64,000 nt of DNA from Hyphomicrobium_A sp963722495 (GTDB taxonomy: Bacteria > Pseudomonadota > Alphaproteobacteria > Rhizobiales > Hyphomicrobiaceae), in the NCBI GenBank assembly GCA_963722495.1, contig CAVRND010000001.1, positions 62,001 to 126,000 on the forward strand, given 5' to 3'. Positions 38,701 through 50,731 of the stretch are shown one piece after another. The position numbers were made by a program, and so were the translations under genes. The notes under the pieces were generated by a model that worked only from the letters and a program-made list of their open reading frames with translations, had not been told where the DNA came from and did no database searches. Numbering within the stretch: the stretch's first letter is position 1; the number at the start of each line of letters is the position of its first letter.

Positions 38701-41075
38701 GGGCGCGCCGGAGAAGATCAAGTCCGGCACCACGCTCACCGTCCCGGTCAAGATCGGCGGTTTGAAAGCCGGCGAGGAGGCGCGCATAACGCTCGCCGCC
38801 GTCGATCTCGGCATTCTCAACCTGACGCGCTTCCAGACCCCGGCGCCGGAAAACTGGTTCTATGCCCAGCGGCGCATGGGACTGGAGATCCGCGACTTCT
38901 ACGGGCGCCTCATCGACGGCATGCGCGCCGAACGCGGCACGCTGCGCTCTGGCGGTGACGGCGGTGCCGACGCTGGCCTGCAGGGCAGCCCGCCGGTCGA
39001 AGAAACGGTCGCCATGTTCTCCGGCATCGTCTCGGTCGGCCCCGACGGCACCGCCAGCGTCGACTTCGACGTGCCGGACTTCAACGGCACGGTGCGGGTG
39101 ATGGCGGTCGCCTGGAGCGCCGACAAGCTCGGCCACGGGCAGCAAGACGTCATCGTGCGTGACGCCGTGGCGCTCACCGCGTCCGGTCCGCGCTTCCTGA
39201 CGCTCGGCGACGAGGCCCGCCTCGATGTCGCCGTGCACAACGTCGAAGGCCCGCAGGCCGCTTACAAGTTGGAACTCACCAACGGCGATAAGTCCGTGCA
39301 CACGGCGAGCCTCGATTTGAAGGCGAACGAGCGGCGCTCCGAAACCATCCCGGTGAAGCCGACCGACGTCGGCCTCGTCGACTACGACATCCGCGTCACC
39401 GGCCCCGACGGCATCGACGTCAAGCGTCACCTCACGTTCGACGTGAAGCCGCCGGCCGGCGACATCAAGCGCACGACGGTCGCGTCGCTGAAGGCAGGCG
39501 GCAACATCTCGCTCAGTCCCGACCTCGTGCGCGACATGATCGCCTCGCGCACACGCGTTTCGATCAGCGTCGGCCCGACGGCAACGCTCGACATCCCCTC
39601 GCTGCTGACTTCGCTCGACCGCTACCCCTACGGTTGCGCCGAGCAGACCGTCAGCCGCGCGTTGCCGCTGCGTCTACGCCAACGCCGTCGCCGCCCAGCT
39701 CGGCATCGCGCCCGACAAGGAGCTGAAGGCGCGCGTGCAGAAGGCTGTCGATCGCGTCTTCGAGATGCAGGATTCGACCGGCGCCTTCGGCGTCTGGGGC
39801 CCGTCCACCACCGATCTGTGGCTGACGGGCTACGTCACCGACTTCCTGACGCGTGCGAAGGAGCAGGGCTTCGCGGTCAATCCGCAGGCCTTCACCCAGG
39901 CGCTCGACCGGCTGCAGAACTTCATCGCCTACGCCGAGGACTTCCAGAAGGGCGGCGAGGATCGGGCTTATGCGCTCTACGTGCTCGCCCGCAACGGCCG
40001 CGCGCCGATCGGCGACCTGCGCTACTACGCCGACACGCGCCTCGACCGCTTCTCGACGCCGCTCGCCAAGGCCCAGATCGGCGCCGCTCTCGCCATGATG
40101 GGTGACAAGCCACGTGCCGAGACGGCATTCGCCTCGGCGCTCGATAGCCTCAACCTCCCCGAGCCGACGGGCCAGTTCGGCTATCGCGGCGACTACGGCT
40201 CCGACCTGCGCGACAGCGCTGCGCTGCTGACGCTGGCTTCGGAGACACGCGTCTCCAACGTCGAAGAGCCAAAGCTGATCAACGTCATCGCCAAGGCGTA
40301 CGTCGGCCGCACCTACACGTCGACGCAGGAGCAGGCGTGGATGTTGCTGGCGGCCAACGCCATGGCCGAGGAAGGCAAGGATCTGAAGCTGATCGTCAAC
40401 GGCGCGCCGGTCGTCGGTGCCGTCAACCGTGCGCTGTCGGCCGAAGACATCCTGAAGTCGCCGCTCACCGTCGCCAACAACGGCGCCGACCCGGTAGATG
40501 CCGTGGTCAGCGTCATCGGATCGTCGCTGACGACCGAGCCGCCCGTCTCCAAGGGCTTCACCATCGAGCGCACCTACTACACGCTCGACGGCAAGCTGGT
40601 GGACCTCAAGAGCGCCACCGGCGGGGCCTCGCAGATCAAGCAGAACGAGCGCCTCGTGGCGGTCGTGAAGGTGGAATCGAAGGATGCCGGCGGCCGCGTG
40701 CTGCTCGTCGATCGTCTGCCCGCCGGCTTCGAGATCGAGAACCCGCGCATCGTCGACAGCGGTGACGTCAAGGCGCTCGACTGGCTGAAGACCACAGTGC
40801 AGCCGGAGCATAGCGAGTTCCGCGATGACCGTTTCGTTGCCGCATTCAATTTCTCCAGCGGCAACGTCGCAGCGCAGGCAAGCGAGTCGAACTCGACGCC
40901 TGACGGCCAGGCCGTGACCAAGGGCCCGGCCACGTCGGCGACGGTCGCCTACATGGTTCGCGCCGTGACGCCGGGTGAGTTCATCCACCCTGCGGCGACG
41001 GTCGAGGACATGTATCGACCCGAGCGCTACGCGCGCTCGGCCGCCGGCAAGCTGACCGTGACGCCCGGCAAGTGA
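35759..41075 (+). CDS. Bacterial alpha-2-macroglobulin with thioester motif (four frameshifts)
   Basis: About 1770 residues after removing inserted bases near 37304, 38063, 38685 and 39671. A signal peptide (MPFLARLCLAFTLLLPLAPAMA) precedes macroglobulin domains, among them YRPGEDVHIAALVRD, and the thioester motif CAEQ (YPYGCAEQT, about residue 1291). Bacterial A2M is a periplasmic protease trap that guards the cell when the wall is breached. It overlaps pbpC by GTGA, the usual A2M-PbpC pairing (yfhM-pbpC in E. coli). No lipobox cysteine follows the signal, so it may be soluble rather than lipid-anchored. ATG 35759 with AAGG upstream is preferred to GTG 35750. Confidence 0.88.
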
Positions 41076-43343
41076 GAGTGAAGCAAGCAATGCGCGACGC
41101 GGCTCGAAAACTGCTCCCCGTCTCCTGGCGGAGAGCACCCAAAGGCGGGGAGACACACAGCTCCCCGCCGGCGGCGGCCGCGTCGCCTTCGCCAACACGG
41201 CGTGCGCTACGTTATGGGTTGGTCGGTGCCGGCACCCTCTCCGGTATCGCTGCCGTCTGCGCGGGCGGCGCCTATGTCGCCATCGACCGGCTTGGGCCGC
41301 CGAACCTGGAGGCGACGCAGAACGTCTCGACAACCGTGCTCGACCGGCGCGACCGCCTGTTGCGCGCCTTCACGACGCCGGACGGGCGCTGGCGCCTTCC
41401 CGTCGAAGCAGCCGATGTCGACCAGCGCTACCTCGCCATGCTGATGGCGTTCGAGGATAAGCGCTTCTATCGCCACGGCGGCATCGACATGCGTTCGCTC
41501 ACGCGCGCCGCATGGCAGCTCCTCGAAAACCGGCGCATCGTCTCCGGCGGCTCGACCCTGACCATGCAGGTTGCGCGCCTCATCGAGGGTCACTACGAGC
41601 GGTCGGGCAGCGCCAAGCTGCGTCAGATCGTCGGCGCGCTGCAGCTCGAGCACCATCTGACCAAGCAGCAGATCCTCTCGTTGTACCTGCGCCTGGCGCC
41701 GTTCGGCGGCAACATCGAGGGCGTGCGTGCCGCGTCGCTCGCCTACTTCGGCAAGGAGCCGCGCCGGCTGTCTCTCGGCGAAGCGGCGCTGCTCGTCGCG
41801 CTGCCGCAGTCGCCCGAGTGGCGGCGTCCCGATCGCAACCCGCGCGCGGCGCGCTTCGCGCGTGACCGCGTGCTGCAGCGGGCGCTGGAGGAAGGCGTCA
41901 TCACGGCGGCCGAGGCAGATCGCGCCTCGCCGAGCCGGTGCCCATCGGCCGCCGCGCCTTCCCCAAGCTGGCGCCGCATCTCGCCGAAGCCGAGGTGGCC
42001 GCGAATCCCAAGCAGCAAATTCACCGCCTGACCATCGATCGCGACAGTGCAGAAGGCGCTCGAAGGGCTCGCCGAGGAGCAGACCAAGCTGCTGGGGCAG
42101 AAGCTCTCGGCTGCCATTCTCGCCGTCGACCACACCACCGGCGAGGTGATCGCCCACGTCGGATCCGCCGGCTACCTCGACGACGCCCGCTTCGGCGCCA
42201 TCGACATGGTCAACGCCATGCGCTCGCCCGGCTCCACGTTGAAGCCCTTCATCTACGGCCTCGCCTTCGAAGCCGGCCTCGCGCATCCCGAAACGCTGAT
42301 CGAGGACCGCGCCGTGCGCTTCGGCAGCTACGCGCCGAAGAACTTCGACGAAGACTTCCACGGCACGGTGACGATCCGCGATGCGCTCGCACAGTCGCTC
42401 AACATTCCGGCCGTTAAGGTGCTGGCCGCCGTCGGGCCCGGCAAACTCGCCGGCCGCTTCCGCAACGTCGGCGTCGAGCCGGCCTTCCCCGACAAGAGCC
42501 TGCCGACGCTCGCCATGGCGCTCGGCGGCGTCGGCCTGACGCTGCACGACGTCGCGACGCTCTATGCCGGCCTCGCGCGTGGCGGCGATGTCGTTCCGCT
42601 GGTGCATCGGCGCGCCGACGTAGACGAAGCCGCCAAGGCATTGCTTCACGGGAAACAGACCTTGCGCAAACGGCTCATGTCGCCGCTCGCCGCGTGGTAC
42701 GTCACCGACATTCTGAAAGACGCGCCGCCGCCGCTCAACGCCAAGGCCGGGCGCTTCGCCTACAAGACCGGCACGTCGTACGGCTATCGCGACGCCTGGG
42801 CCGTCGGCTACGACGGCAAGTACACCGTCGCCGTGTGGGTCGGCCGCCCCGACGCCGCTTCGACGCCGGGCCTTGTCGGCCGCCTCGCCGCCGCGCCCAT
42901 CCTGTTCGACGCCTTTGCGCGCCTCGGCGATCAGCGCACGCCGCTCGCCGGCCCGCCGGCCGGCGCCCTGCGCGTCACAGGCTCCGAGCTGCCGCCGCCG
43001 TTGAAGCGCTTCCGCGAGGGCGGCGTCGAGAGCGCGCAAGGACCGTTCCTCGAGCCGCGCGTGCTGATCTCGTTCCCGCCCGACCGCGCCGAGGTCGAGA
43101 CCGAGGACAAAGGGACCCGTGCTGCTCAAGGCGAGCGGCGGCGTGCTGCCGCTGACCTGGCTGGTCAACGGCGCGCCGATCACGTCCGACCCGCGCGCCC
43201 GCCAGGTCGTGTGGCAGCCGGACGGCAGCGGCTTCGTCAAGCTTTCGGTGGTGGACGCCAAGGGCCGCGTCGACCGCGTCACCGTCAGGCTCAAGGATAC
43301 GAGCGAGCTCGCGGCGATGGCGGGCGAAGCACAGAAGCGGTAG
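41072..43343 (+). CDS. pbpC: Penicillin-binding protein 1C (three indels)
   Basis: About 756 residues. A membrane anchor (about 45-72) is followed by GT51 transglycosylase motifs FEDKRFYRHGG (127-137) and GGSTLTMQ (159-166), then the transpeptidase domain with SPGSTLKPF (SxxK), SLN and KTGTSYGYRDAW, and the C-terminal BiPBP_C domain (VLLKASGGVLPLTWLVNG onward). It synthesises peptidoglycan and is thought to repair wall damage with A2M. GTG 41072 overlaps the A2M stop (GTGA). Breaks: a missing base near 41930, an extra A near 42041 (GAC-GTG read as GACAGTG) and an extra A at 43115 (GGG-CCC read as GGGACCC). Confidence 0.88.
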
Positions 43344-43381
43344 TCTGCCCGTCCCCGATGTCCTGCAGCGGCGCGAGCGCG

Positions 43382-44450
43382 ATGACACGACGCCTGATCC
43401 CGGCCGTTCTCTTGGCACTCGCCGTCCTTGCCGGCGGCTGCAGCGATGAGCGCGCGCCCAATCTCGCCGCCTACGAGGCGAAACGCGACGCGACGTCCGT
43501 CTCCGGCATTTCTTCCGGCGCCTACATGGCCGGCCAGTTCGAGATGGCGCACTCCAAGGACGTGGTCGGCGCCGGCATCATCGCCGGCGGACCTTACGGA
43601 TGCTCGGAAAGCCTCTATGCCGACATCATCCCCGGCCCCGGCACGGCGCTGCTCAATCTCACCAAGGCGATCAACGGCTGCATGCTGAATGCGCTGCAGG
43701 CCTTCGGCGTGCCCGATCCCGCGCAGCTCGCCGAGCGCGCCACGCGTCTGGCCGAGCACGACCGGATCGATCCCATCGCCGACGTGAAGCCCGACCGCAT
43801 CTATCTTTTCACCGGCACCAACGACCACACGGTCGTCCGTCCCATCGTCGCTGCGGCGCGCCGCTTCTACGAGGACCTCGGCGTGCCGGACGATCATATC
43901 CTCTACGTCTCCGACATGCCCGCCGGGCACGCGTTCGTCACCGACGACCGGGGCCCCGAATGCGATCACTCCGGCAAGCCGTACATCGTCGATTGCGACT
44001 ACGACCAGGCCGGCGCGCTGCTGCGAGCAGATCTACGGCCCGCTCAACGCCCCGGCCAAGCAGATCACCGGGCGCTTCAAGGTCTTCGATCAGGAGAGCT
44101 TCACCGAGGACCTCTCCAACCACGGGTTGAGCGACGACGGCATCGTCTACGTGCCGGAAGCGTGCGAGGCCGACGCCGGCTGCCGCGTGCACATCGCCTT
44201 CCACGGCTGCGGCCAGAACCGCACGGTCGTCGGCGACGCCTTCGCCCGCGATTCCGGCTATGCCCGCTGGGCCGACACCAACAATATCATCGTGCTGTTC
44301 CCGCAGACCGCGACGACGCCGCTCAATCCGCAGGGCTGCTGGGACTGGTGGGGCTACACGGGCGCCAACTACCTGACCCGCGACGCCCCGCAGATCACTG
44401 CCGTCTGCCGCATGCTGGAGCGCCTGTCGGCGCCGCGCACGCCCTCTTGA
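43382..44450 (+). CDS. PHB-depolymerase-family esterase lipoprotein (one frameshift)
   Basis: About 355 residues. LLALAVLAGGC is a lipoprotein signal. The alpha/beta-hydrolase nucleophile lies in SGISSGAYMA (GxSxG), with candidate acid in GTNDHTV and histidine in PAGHAFVT; FHGCGQ and CWDWWGY are typical of the poly(3-hydroxybutyrate) depolymerase/feruloyl-esterase family. It probably hydrolyses esters or short polyesters at the cell surface or in the periplasm. The frame moves +1 at 44024, where CTG-GAG reads CTGCGAG. It follows pbpC by 38 bp on the same strand. Confidence 0.8.
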
Positions 44451-44598
44451 GCTGGTCAAGAGAGGCGCGGCAACGGGGCACACGGGCCATCCCGCGCGGT
44501 CAATTGGCGGCAAGGCCCGGCTCGCTTACCCTGCGCCGCGGCCGGGCCTGTCCGCGCTTGGGCGCCGAACAAGACAAGACACTGGGGGGACGTGCCTG

Positions 44599-45554
44599 AT
44601 GGCGGCATTGCTGACGATCGGCTGGGCCGGCGCGGCGAAGCGCGGATCGCGGACCGGCGATCGTGGGACGATCGCCACGACGCTCGCCGCGGCGCTGATG
44701 ATCACGGCGTCCAGCGCCGCCAGCGTCCTGGAGCAGGCGCGCGTCGACAACGAGCCGGCGCTCGCCCAGCGCAACGGCGCCGGCGACGGGAGCAGACTCG
44801 CCCCCGGACGCGAGACGGTGGTCGGCGCCTACTCGGGCGCGCCGTACAATTACCCGAGCGCCGCGCGCATCACCAACCCCGGAGTCCGGCTGCCACCGAT
44901 TTCACCGTCGATCCGGTCAACTGGTATACCAACCCGTTCAAGAGCCCGATCTACTACGGCGCGCGCGTGCAGCGCTGGTTCTCCGGCGGCCGGACCGGCG
45001 GGATGGTCGACTTCATCCATTCCAAGGCCATCGCGCCGCTGCAGGAGGAAACCGGATTCTCCGGCACACTCGACGGGCAGCCGCTGCCGCCACGGGCGCG
45101 CATCGCCGACGTATTCCGCAAGTTCGAGTTCTCGCACGGCCACAACATGCTGCTGTTCAACGGCCTCGTACGCCTGCCCGGCATCGGCGCCCGCATCAGC
45201 CCCTACGCCGGCGCTGGCGTCGGCGCATCGCTGCCGCACACGGAAGTCGAGCTGACCAACGGCGGCCACCCGCGCACCTACGAATACAACTACGCCGGCC
45301 CCGCCGCGCAGGCGCTGCTCGGTGTCGAGATCCGGCTGGCGCGCGTGTCGTTCTTCGTCGAGTACAAGTTCACCTATGCGCACTACAGCGCGCCGCTGTC
45401 CGGGGTCGATGGCAGCTGGTTGCCGCTGGACATGTGGCGGCAGGCGAAGCGCTGGTTGGCCGGCGAGCCGCCGCCCGGCGGGCACATCGCGACAGAGCTT
45501 GCCGCGCATCAGATCGTCGGCGGCCTTGCCGTGCGCATCGCTCCCGCCCCATAA
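44599..45554 (+). CDS. LpxQ-like outer-membrane beta-barrel, probable lipid A oxidase (one indel)
   Basis: About 318 residues. The N-terminus carries a signal-like segment (IATTLAAALMITASSAAS). Then come VVGAYSGAPYNYPS, NPFKSPIYYGARVQRWF, GMVDFIHSKAIA, FEFSHGHNMLLFNGL, SPYAGAGVGASLPHTEVEL and YEYNYAGPAAQALLGVEIR, a pattern I associate with the rhizobial LpxQ family, which oxidises the proximal glucosamine of lipid A to 2-aminogluconate. The frame changes near 44885-44895 and fits one missing base. LpxQ assignment rests on recalled family similarity; an unspecified outer-membrane barrel is the fallback. Confidence 0.62.
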
Positions 45555-45582
45555 GAACGGACGCTGTCAGCCGCGGGCTATT

Positions 45583-46302
45583 TCAGCCGCGGCACATGGC
45601 CGTGCATCCCGGCGCCGGAGCGAGATATATCTGACGGGTGTCTTTCGGCTGAATGTCGCCGATCGTTTCGGTGATGATGCCGCTCTTGTCATCCCACAGA
45701 TCTCGTCCGGTCTGCCAATAGCCGCCGTTCTTCTCGATGATGTCCTCAAGGCTGGCCAGCCAGCGCGCCGAAACGCCGGCCGAAGCGTAATATTGCTTGA
45801 GGAAGCGCTTCAAGGAGCTGCCGCCCGGCACCGCCGTCGTGATCCCGTCGACGCCGCCCACGAGTTGATGGCGCCATGAGCGATGGAAGAACCACAAGCT
45901 GCTCAAGGCCGCCGTGCGCCTGTCGCTGGCGAGGAATATCGGGAATGCAGGCGGAAGCGCACGTGGCGCCGCGCTCCACGACCGTCGTGAGTTTATGGGT
46001 TGTCTTGATGTGGCGCAGGACGCCGATCACCTCTGCCATGTAGTCTGTGCGCCCGCCGCAGGACTGCAGTGACAGCTCCACCGATTTGACGCGGCGTCTA
46101 TGGGCGTCGAACTCGGCGGCAATCGTCTTTGCCATGCCGGCGTTGACGGTGCCCGACCATTTGAGAAGCAGCTTGTCGCCATCGACAATGCTCGAAGAGC
46201 TCAGCTCCCCTGCGGCACAGGGGTCGGCTGCCGCGGCAGGCTGCCACGGCCAAGCGAGCAGACGACGATGAATAGAACCCCCAGAAGTCTCCCCATCCCC
46301 AT
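45583..46302 (-). CDS. ClpP-fold periplasmic protein, COG3904-like (several frameshifts)
   Basis: About 240 residues spread over several frames. After a short signal (MGRLLGVLFIVVCSL) the coherent parts are DKLLLKWSGTVNAGMAKTIAAEF-like sequence, VELSLQSCGGRTDYMAEVI, TTVVERGATCASACI and LWFFHRSWRHQL, matching predicted periplasmic ClpP/crotonase-fold proteins: the SxGG-like oxyanion loop (SCGGR) and CASAC nucleophile region are conserved. Whether it is an active protease is unknown. At least three single-base breaks are needed (about 45905-45945 and 46205-46250), so the N-terminal reading is uncertain. Confidence 0.6.
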
Positions 46303-46374
46303 GCCATCGGCCACGACGATGGCAAATTCAGGATAGGGCGCAACAATGCTCAGTCTTGGTGAACGGCGGACGGA

Positions 46375-49020
46375 TCAGAAGCGGCGGAGCAGGCGCTCGT
46401 AGTAGTCGAGCTCCATGGTCGGGCGCGACGGCTGCGCCAGCCGCTTGCGCAGCTCCTCGAGGATCTCGCGCGCGCGCTGCATGTCGATCTCGTCCGGCAC
46501 CTTCACCGAATTGCCGGCGTCCGGTCCCTGGAAGCGCTGCGGCCGGCCGAGCGGATCGCGCGGCTGTTCGCCGTTCTGGCCGTAGCGCGAAGCGCCGCCC
46601 TCTGCCATGCCCTCGGCCATCTTCTGCGCGCCCTGGCGCATCTGGTCGAGCGCCTCCGACTGATCGCCGAGCGCCGTCTCGGTGTCGCCCTCTTCCAGCG
46701 CCTTCTGCGCGCTGTCCATGGCCTCGCGCGCCTTGTTGAGCTCGTCCGACTTGGCGCCCAGCTCGTCGAGCTCGCGGCGCAGCTTCTCGAGCTGATCCTT
46801 CAGAGCCTGCTGCTGCTGGCTCAACGGTCCTTTGCCCTGCTGGCCCTGCTGGCCCTGGCCGCCCTGGCCCTGCTGGCCCTGCTGACCCTTTGCCGACTGC
46901 CCGCTCTGGCCCTGCTCGCCGGGCATGCCCTGGCCCATCTTGCCCTTGGCCTGCTTGTCGCCGCCCTTGCCGGGCATGGTGCCGCCGGGCTGCGCCTGCT
47001 CGCGGTTCTCGCGATAGGTCTCGTCCATCAGCCGCTGCTGCTGGCCGACGATGCCGCCGAGCTCATCCAGCTTCTTCTGCATCTGCTGGCCGCGCTCGCT
47101 GTCCTGCTTGGACGCCTGGCCGGACTGCAGCCGCTCCAACAGATCGCGCATCTGGCTCAGCATCTGCTGCGCCTGCTCGCGCGAGCCGGTCTTGGTCATG
47201 TCCTCCAGATTCTTCATCATCTGGTCGAGGTCTTGCTGGCTGAGCTGCTGGTTCTGCTGGTCGAGGCCCTTCCGGCGGCGGCTCGTTCTGCGCGTTCTTG
47301 GTCAGCTGCTCCACGTACTTGCGAAAGCGCCTCCCGCAGCTCCTGCATGAGCTTGTTGATCTCGCTGTCCGGCGCGCCCTTCTCCAGCGCCTCGGCGAGC
47401 TTGTCCTGCGCGTCCTTCAGCGCCTTCTCGGCGTCCGAAAGATCGCCGTCCTCGATGCGCAGCGCCAACTCCCACATGCCGTCGGTGACGATCTTCATGC
47501 CCGGGCGCGAGGTGTCGCGCTCGAGGCCGCGCAGTAGGCCGCGCGCAGGCCGAGATAGACCGAGGTGCTGTCGATGAAGCCTTCCGGCTCGAGCGTCAGC
47601 GCGTCGAGGGCGCGCTTGCACACTGGCGCGATAGCGCGGATCGTCGAGCAGCTTGGCGCGCTGCTCGATGACGGCGCGCGCCAGCGGCTTCTCGAACTGG
47701 CGCTGCGGCAGCACCAGCTTCATCGGCTTGGAGCGCCCGATGTTGCCGGCGACGTCCTTGGCTTCCAGCGTCAGGATCACTTCGCGGCCGGCGTAGGGAT
47801 GCGGGCCGAAGTCGATGTAGGTCTGCGCCTCCTTCTGCGAGGGGCGCGGCAGGCGCAGCGTGATCTCGGGCGGACGCTCCAGCGGCGGGCGCGGACCCTT
47901 CAGCGCTTCCGGCTGCGCCCAGGCCTTCTTCGGGTCGACCGGCTTCTCGGCGCTGCGATCGCGCTTCACGTCGGCGCCGGCGGAGACGACGCCGTAGTCG
48001 TCCTCGACCGTGTAGGTGAGCTTCATCGAGCCGCGGCGGCGTGCGCTCGGCGGGCTTGGTCATGGCGATGGTCGGCGCCTTGTCGGGCTTCACGTAGAAC
48101 GCCCAGCGCGCCAGCTCCGAGCCGCCCGAGAGCACGCGGATCTCCGCCAGGCGCGCAGCTCGTAGCGGATCTCGGTGATGTCGCTGTTCGGCGCCGACGA
48201 CTTGCCGGCCTCCGGCTTCTTGGCTTCGACGTGCTTGCGCTCGGTCGCTGCCCTCGGCGAACACGTCGAGCGACGGCGCGCCGAGTCCCTTGCCGCTGGT
48301 GCGCACGATCAGCACGCTGCGCTCGGGCACCTCGACGAGCTTGGGCGGCGTTGCGGCCGATGCCGGGCCGCGCGCGCCGTCGGCGAGCATCAGCGGCGGG
48401 CTGCCCGTGTAGGACGGCGGCGTCACCCAGGCATCGAGGCGCGCTTCGGCGAGCGCGATGGCCGAGTTGAAGCGGAAGGCGGAGCGCAGACGGTCGGACG
48501 CGCTGTCGCCGACCAGCGCCAGCAGCGCGACGACGCCGAGGACCAGCAGCCCGCGCAGGGCGATCGGATCCGACGGTCGGCGCGCGGGTGCGGCGGCCCG
48601 ACCTGAGGCGCGACAGCGCCGCGGCGAGGCGGGCGCGGTGCGCCTGCCAGATGGCGGCGGTGCGCGGATCGTCGGCGTTGGCGGTGATCGTGTCCTCGTA
48701 GGACGAGGCCGGCCGGTGCGGCACGCCGGAGACGCGCTCGATGCGGCGAACCGCCTCCTCGTGCGAGGGGAACGGCATGCGCACGGCGTGCAGCAGCGGC
48801 GGCGACGCCGGCGAGCGCGAAGGCGGCGAGCAGCGACGTGTGCAGCGGACCGGACAGTCGGCCAGAGGCCGGCGAGCGAGACGAGCAGGAACACGCCGGC
48901 GACGGCCGAGGATCAGCCACAGCCGCGGCCACAGCCGCTCGAACAGCAGCGCCCAGCGGCTGGCGCGCACCTTGCGCGCGAACTGGCGTCGAGGAGGGGA
49001 AGCGGCCTTCGGTCCGCCAT
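46375..49020 (-). CDS. TIGR02302/DUF4175 family membrane protein (many frameshifts)
   Basis: About 870 residues in reconstruction. Two or three N-terminal spans (LLFERLWPRLWLILA region, FLLVSLAGLWPT, then RGLLVLGVVALLALVGDS) precede a periplasmic part (LRYELRA-like strands, VKPDKAPTIAMTKPAERTP, YTVEDDYGVVSAGADV) and a long C-terminal region rich in Gln/Gly with collagen-like GQQGQQGQGG runs and coiled coils, ending PTMELDYYERLLRRF. This is the TIGR02302 family, restricted to alphaproteobacteria and usually beside lysA. Function unknown. At least eight single-base breaks occur, mostly insertions (for example near 47275, 47318 and 47530). Confidence 0.75.
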
Positions 49021-49077
49021 GGCAAGACGATAGCTGGAACATTACGGCGGGCAAAGCGGCGCGGCCGCGCACCAGGA

Positions 49078-50387
49078 TTAAAAATCGGTCATCAACGCCG
49101 CGATTTCGGCCCTATCCAGCCAGCTGCGGCAGCGGTCGGGGCCGATGATGCGCGTCGGCGCTGACGCGCGGGCGGACGACGGCGTAGTCGGTCGCCGTTG
49201 ACCAGCACCTCGGGCACCAGCGGCCGCGTGTTGTAGGTCGACGACATCACCGCGCCGTAGGCGCCGGCCGTCATCACGGCCATCAGGTCGCCGGCTGCGA
49301 ACGGCGGCAGCGCGCGGTCGAGCGCAAGATAGTCGCCGGTCTCGCAGACCGGCCCGACGATGTCCTGCACGACGGGCGGCATCGCGCGCTTGGCTTCCTG
49401 CGACCGGCCAGATCTCGTGATAGGCCTCGTACAGCGTCGGGCGGATGAGATCGTTCATGGCCGCGTCGACGATGGTGAAGGTCTTGTCGGCGCCCTCCTT
49501 GCCGTAGATCACGCGCGTGACGAGGACGCCGGCGTTGCCGACGATCATGCGGCCGGGCTCCAGGACGATCTTGACGCCGAGGTCGCCCAGCTGCTCCTTG
49601 ACGACGCCGCGTAGCGTCCGGATGGCGGCGGCGCCATCGTCGCCGTCCGAATAGGGCACGCCGAGGCCGCCGCCGAGATCGAGATGCAGCGAGCTCGTGG
49701 CCGTCGCGCGTCAGCTCCTCGGCGAGCTCGCGCATCAGCCGGAAGGCGTTGCGGAACGGCTCCAGCTCGGTGATCTGGCTGCCGATGTGCATGTGGATGC
49801 CGGCCGACCGCGATGCCGGGCAGCTTGCCGGCCTCGGCGTAGAGCGCGCGCGCCTGCGCGTAGGGAATGCCGAACTTGTTCTCCGCCTTGCCGGTGGAGA
49901 TCTTGGCGTGCGTCTGGCGTCGACGTCCGGATTGACGCGGATGGCGACGCTGCGCGGTGTGCCCGAGGCCTGCCGCGACCTCGCTCAGCGCCTCGCAGCT
50001 CCGGCTCGCTCTCGACGTTGAAGCCGAGGATGCCCTGCTCGCAGCGCGTAGGCCATCTCCTCGCGCGTCTTGCCGACGCCGGCGAAGATGATCTTGTCGG
50101 CGGGCACGCCGGCGGCGAGGGCGCGGCGCAGCTCGCCCTCGGAGACGACGTCCATGCCGGCGCCGAGGCGCGCCAGCGTCGCGCAGCACGGCCTGGTTGG
50201 AGTTGGCCTTCACGGCAAAGCAGATGAGCGCGTCCTGGCCGGCGAAGGCTTCGGCCAGCACGCGATAGTGCCGCTCGAGCGTGGCGGTGGAATAGCAATA
50301 GAACGGCGTGCCGACCTCGTCGGCGAGGCGCGCGAGGCTGACGTCCTCGGCGTGGAGGACGCCGTCCTTGTAGTTGAAGTGGTGCAT
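49078..50387 (-). CDS. lysA: Diaminopimelate decarboxylase (about ten frameshifts)
   Basis: PLP enzyme for the last step of lysine synthesis. Pieces in three frames join to about 433 residues: MHHFNYKDGVLHAEDVSL, FYCYSTATLERHY, CFAVKANSN (PLP lysine), GILGFNVESE, AKISTGKAENKFGIP, MHIGSQI, LDLGGGLGVPY, VLEPGRMIVGNAG, CETGDYLA and VMTAGAYGAVMSSTYN. The breaks are single-base changes about every 130 bp; several put C into GG or G into CC (49401, 50041, about 49995). An essential anabolic gene so damaged argues for sequence error. It sits in the usual argH / lipoprotein / lysA / TIGR02302 order. Confidence 0.88.
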
Positions 50388-50415
50388 GGCGGGCTTCGTA
50401 GCGCCGTGATTCGGC

Positions 50416-50638
50416 TTAGCGGAGCAGCGGTCGAGCACGAAGCCTTTGTGCGGCTTGGGCGGGGCGGCCGTCCGGGCTTGGTGCCGCCGGCTTCGGCCGA
50501 CTTGGCGGTGCCGGCGGCCTTGGCTGCCGGCGGCGGATCGAGCGAGCCGCGGACGCCGCAAGCGCCGAGCCCGGCCAGCCCGCCCGGCCAGCAGAGCCGC
50601 GGCCAATCGTCGCCTTGCGGTGTCAACGTTGCGCGCAT
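50416..50638 (-). CDS. lptM: Small lipoprotein of LptM type between argH and lysA (frameshifted)
   Basis: About 70-75 residues. A hydrophobic run (LAAALLAGLAGLGAC when one indel is repaired) ends in a lipobox cysteine, followed by GVRGSLDPPPAAKAAG, a Pro/Lys linker and PPKPHKGFVLDRLLR with TAA at 50416-50418. Position between argH and lysA and the CGVRGSLDPPP motif match the small lipoprotein, now often named LptM, that helps maturation of the LPS translocon. At least two indels obscure the start and the end, so coordinates are approximate. Confidence 0.55.
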
Positions 50639-50731
50639 GTCGCCCGACCGATCCCGCTGGCTCACCCAGCCGAAAAGGCCGGGCACCAGCCGCTGCAGGC
50701 GGAACTGGGGCGCCCGGCCGAGCCTGCAGTT

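Noticed and set aside
41207..43969. A 920-residue open frame on the minus strand opposite pbpC and the esterase gene
   Set aside because: It is a mirror of the plus-strand codon bias in GC-rich DNA; its translation has no domain, signal or start site, while the plus strand carries clear PbpC motifs.
46800..46960. Tandem repeat array or CRISPR-like structure
   Set aside because: It is the Gln/Gly-rich GQQGQ coding repeat of the TIGR02302 protein, without spacers.
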